Source of the DNA: JAMCXS01 sp964459065
Lineage (GTDB): Bacteria > Acidobacteriota > Terriglobia > UBA7540
Assembly (NCBI GenBank): GCA_964459065.1
Contig: CAYWMN010000153.1
Location: 1-8,921, forward strand
Direction: 5' to 3'
Length of the DNA stretch: 8,921 nucleotides
This document shows positions 7,324 through 8,921 of the stretch, piece by piece. Made by a program: the position numbers and the translations under genes. Every line of letters begins with the position of its first letter. Position 1 is the stretch's first letter. The notes beneath the pieces were generated by a model. It searched no databases. It was not told the origin of the DNA and saw only the letters and a list, made by a program, of their open reading frames with translations.

Positions 7324-7421
7324 TTAAATGGCGCTACATGGATACTCGAAAGTTGTTTGCTTAGTTACCTGCGCTTCTTCAGGGTGAAAAATGCGGGTCC
7401 CATAGGAGTCCGCAAATACTC
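7324..7421. other. Short non-coding stretch between transposase remnant and promoter
   Basis: I see no gene here. TGAAAAATGCGGGT at 7385-7398 faintly resembles the outer end of some IS1380-type elements, but no matching inverted copy was found on the other side of the remnant. Confidence 0.25.
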
Positions 7422-7451
7422 TTGAATTTTGGCATGGCACCTTGCTATATT
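7422..7451 (+). promoter_or_regulatory. Candidate sigma-70 promoter with extended -10
   Basis: TTGAAT (7422-7427) and TATATT (7446-7451) are separated by 18 bp. A TG one base before the -10 (7443-7444) gives an extended -10 element. Transcription would start near 7457-7459, on or next to the ATG at 7459. No Shine-Dalgarno sequence precedes that ATG, so the mRNA may be leaderless. Confidence 0.5.
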
Positions 7452-7458
7452 GCGCGAC

Positions 7459-8598
7459 ATGGACTCGAAGCTAAGCAGGATGTTAACACGGCGTCACTTT
7501 CTCGGCTGTGCCTGCGGAACAATCGCTGCTGGCTTGTTAGGGCCGATTGACTGTACAGCTCATCCCAAGAGCAAGAAGCTGATCGAATTCGGTGCAGACT
7601 CGCCGGATCCTGCGTTTCTCCGCGCGCATGCCGCGATGATGCAGAAAACGCCCTTTGCGGGTACAGTCTTCCACGCTAATTACAGAATGCCCAACGGCCA
7701 GACGGGTAATTTCACAAGAAAGGCATGGGGACGGCAGAGATTTCATAAAAGGGATCTGGAAGCTTCCTTGAAAAACCTGAAGGCGGCGCGTCTTGGCACC
7801 CTGGACCGTAATTTCTTTCTCTTCGACGTAACGCCTGCCGATCTGGATTGGTTTGACGATTACTCTGCGGTGATCGCCAACGCCCAACTCGCGGCCTGGT
7901 TCGCGCGCGAGAGCCATTGTCCCGGCCTGATGTTCGATCCCGAGGCCTATGGAGAACAGCTGTGGCAGTACCCAAAGCAACGAGATGCGAAGTCGAAGTC
8001 CTGGGAGCAGTACACCCGGCAAGTCCGGTTGCGGGGACGTCAGGTCATGGAAGCTTTCCAGCGAGGCTATCCGGGGCTCACGGTCTTTCTTACCGGAGCC
8101 TATAGCTATGTGTGGCGGCAGATGCACCGCCGTCCGTTTCCCCTCCATCAGATGAGGTACGGGATGCTTCCGTCCTTCCTGGATGGGATGTTGGATGTGG
8201 CGGAGGGCAAGAGCCGTTTTATCGATGGGTATGAGGCAGCCTACGGCTTCCGCAGTCCTTCAGAATTTCCCAAAGCATACCAGGCGATGAAACACGGATG
8301 CCTTCCGATCGTGGCCGATCAGGCGAAATACTCAAAGTACTTTTCATGCTCATTCGGGATTTGGATGGACTGGCGTTCGGATAAGCTGGGATGGTCCACC
8401 AAAGACCTTGCCAAGAATGGGCATCCCCCGAAGCAATTCCAAGCCCTGGTGACCCGAGCGCTCGAAGTGGCCGACGAATACGTTTGGATATTCACCTACG
8501 CACCACGCTGGTGGGCTGCGCCGGACGGAAAGCCGGTCAAGGTGCCGGCCGCGTATGAGACTGCCCTGAAACGTGCACTCGAAGCAGCCAACTCCTAA
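7459..8598 (+). CDS. Tat-exported protein of unrecognised family, probable TIM barrel (379 aa)
   Basis: TRRHFLG (residues 10-16) followed by a small-residue hydrophobic run to about residue 28 makes a twin-arginine signal. The mature part, about 345 residues, alternates strand-like and helix-like blocks: FAGTVFHANY (66-75), DRNFFLFDV (116-124), PGLMFDPEAYG (155-165), LTVFLTGAYSYVW (207-219), RFIDGYEAAYGF (253-264) and EYVWIFTYAPRWW (340-352). This pattern fits a (beta/alpha)8 barrel. D160, E162, D256 and E259 lie at strand ends, and tryptophan is frequent, both common in sugar-active barrels. I do not recognise a family. The ATG at 7459 is preferred because of the promoter just upstream. A TTG at 7429 would lie between the -35 and -10, and the ATG at 7480 is another option. 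Neighbours are other exported carbohydrate-type proteins, with mobile-element remnants on both sides. A glycosidase role is inference. Confidence 0.8.
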   Translation: MDSKLSRMLTRRHFLGCACGTIAAGLLGPIDCTAHPKSKKLIEFGADSPDPAFLRAHAAMMQKTPFAGTVFHANYRMPNGQTGNFTRKAWGRQRFHKRDLEASLKNLKAARLGTLDRNFFLFDVTPADLDWFDDYSAVIANAQLAAWFARESHCPGLMFDPEAYGEQLWQYPKQRDAKSKSWEQYTRQVRLRGRQVMEAFQRGYPGLTVFLTGAYSYVWRQMHRRPFPLHQMRYGMLPSFLDGMLDVAEGKSRFIDGYEAAYGFRSPSEFPKAYQAMKHGCLPIVADQAKYSKYFSCSFGIWMDWRSDKLGWSTKDLAKNGHPPKQFQALVTRALEVADEYVWIFTYAPRWWAAPDGKPVKVPAAYETALKRALEAANS

Positions 8599-8609
8599 AT
8601 GCAGGTTGA

Positions 8610-8921
8610 GTGAATAGAGGGGAAAAGCAAGCACGGCCATTCGCAATCTGGCAAAGAAACAAACGACCACGGTACGATGACAGCGGTCTTTACCTGGTAC
8701 TAAAACCCGAGTTCGTCAGGTGGCCCCAGAAGCAAGCCGGAGCCCCCGGTCCAAAGCCATTAGTGGTGGACCACCCAAAATTTGCAAAAATCAGCACACA
8801 AAACAAGCTGACCTGCCTGAGATTCTCTACCGATCCAAATGCGAGAGTCAACATCGCTGAGGGGCCCGGTGTGGACGTGAAAACCGTACAGGAATCGCTC
8901 CGGCATTCCACAAGCAAAATC
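8610..8921 (+). pseudogene. Tyrosine recombinase (phage-type integrase) fragment, altered, runs off the right edge
   Basis: From a GTG at 8610, just after an in-frame TGA (8607-8609), one frame stays open to the window end (104 codons). The last part reads GVDVKTVQESLRHSTSKI (8868-8921), which matches the stretch between the box II arginine and the catalytic tyrosine in tyrosine recombinases (typically DVKTVQELLGHS.I). Just upstream, LRFST (8817-8831) looks like the box II LRHSFST with two residues lost: the expected histidine of HxxR is T and the following His is missing. About seven extra residues separate it from the GVDVKTV block. Upstream of about 8811 nothing resembles an integrase. The element is therefore most likely a decayed or rearranged remnant. 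The tyrosine would lie beyond the window. Confidence 0.5.

Noticed and set aside
7501..7509. FLGC in the 379-aa protein as a lipoprotein lipobox
   Set aside because: No hydrophobic stretch precedes the cysteine; it lies directly after the twin arginines, so it is part of the Tat signal.
8690..8917. 75-codon minus-strand frame at the right end
   Set aside because: The opposite strand encodes the recognisable recombinase segment. This frame has no motif.
1..8921. CRISPR arrays, tRNA, rRNA or tandem repeats
   Set aside because: I saw no regularly spaced direct repeats, tRNA-like cloverleaf or conserved rRNA segments by eye on either strand.

Overview
The window looks like a piece of a soil or sediment bacterial chromosome with moderate GC content. 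Acidobacteriota is the most likely source. That is an inference from the mix of Tat-exported glycosidase-like proteins, a secreted PIG-L deacetylase, an IS1380-type transposase scar and an integrase tail of a kind common in that phylum; nothing in the sequence proves it.

Layout. Positions 1-158 hold the C-terminal end of an unrecognised plus-strand frame that enters from the left. A 769-aa Tat-exported protein with a glycosidase-like TIM barrel follows at 260-2569 (+). It converges on a 786-aa exported protein of the six-hairpin glycosidase type at 2612-4972 (-). A 490-bp gene-free stretch (4973-5462) contains several inverted repeats. A secreted PIG-L/LmbE-type N-deacetylase with a C-terminal beta-sandwich lies at 5463-6839 (-). 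The 6840-7458 gap carries the decayed C-terminal end of an IS1380-like transposase (-), then a good sigma-70-type promoter whose predicted transcription start falls on the ATG of the next gene. That gene (7459-8598, +) encodes a second Tat-exported protein of unrecognised, probably TIM-barrel, family. The right end (8610-8921, +) is an open frame ending in a recognisable but altered tyrosine-recombinase segment that runs off the window.

Function. All four full-length proteins carry export signals: two twin-arginine and two Sec or lipoprotein-like. Three have glycosidase-like features and one is a metal-dependent deacetylase. The simplest reading is an extracytoplasmic locus for carbohydrate or glycoconjugate processing, in which deacetylation of an N-acetyl sugar accompanies cleavage by unclassified glycosidases. 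The substrate cannot be read from the sequence. No transporter, TonB receptor or regulator gene is visible, and the genes lie on both strands with long gaps, so they are not one operon. Mobile-element remnants on both sides of the last gene suggest that this part of the chromosome has been rearranged.
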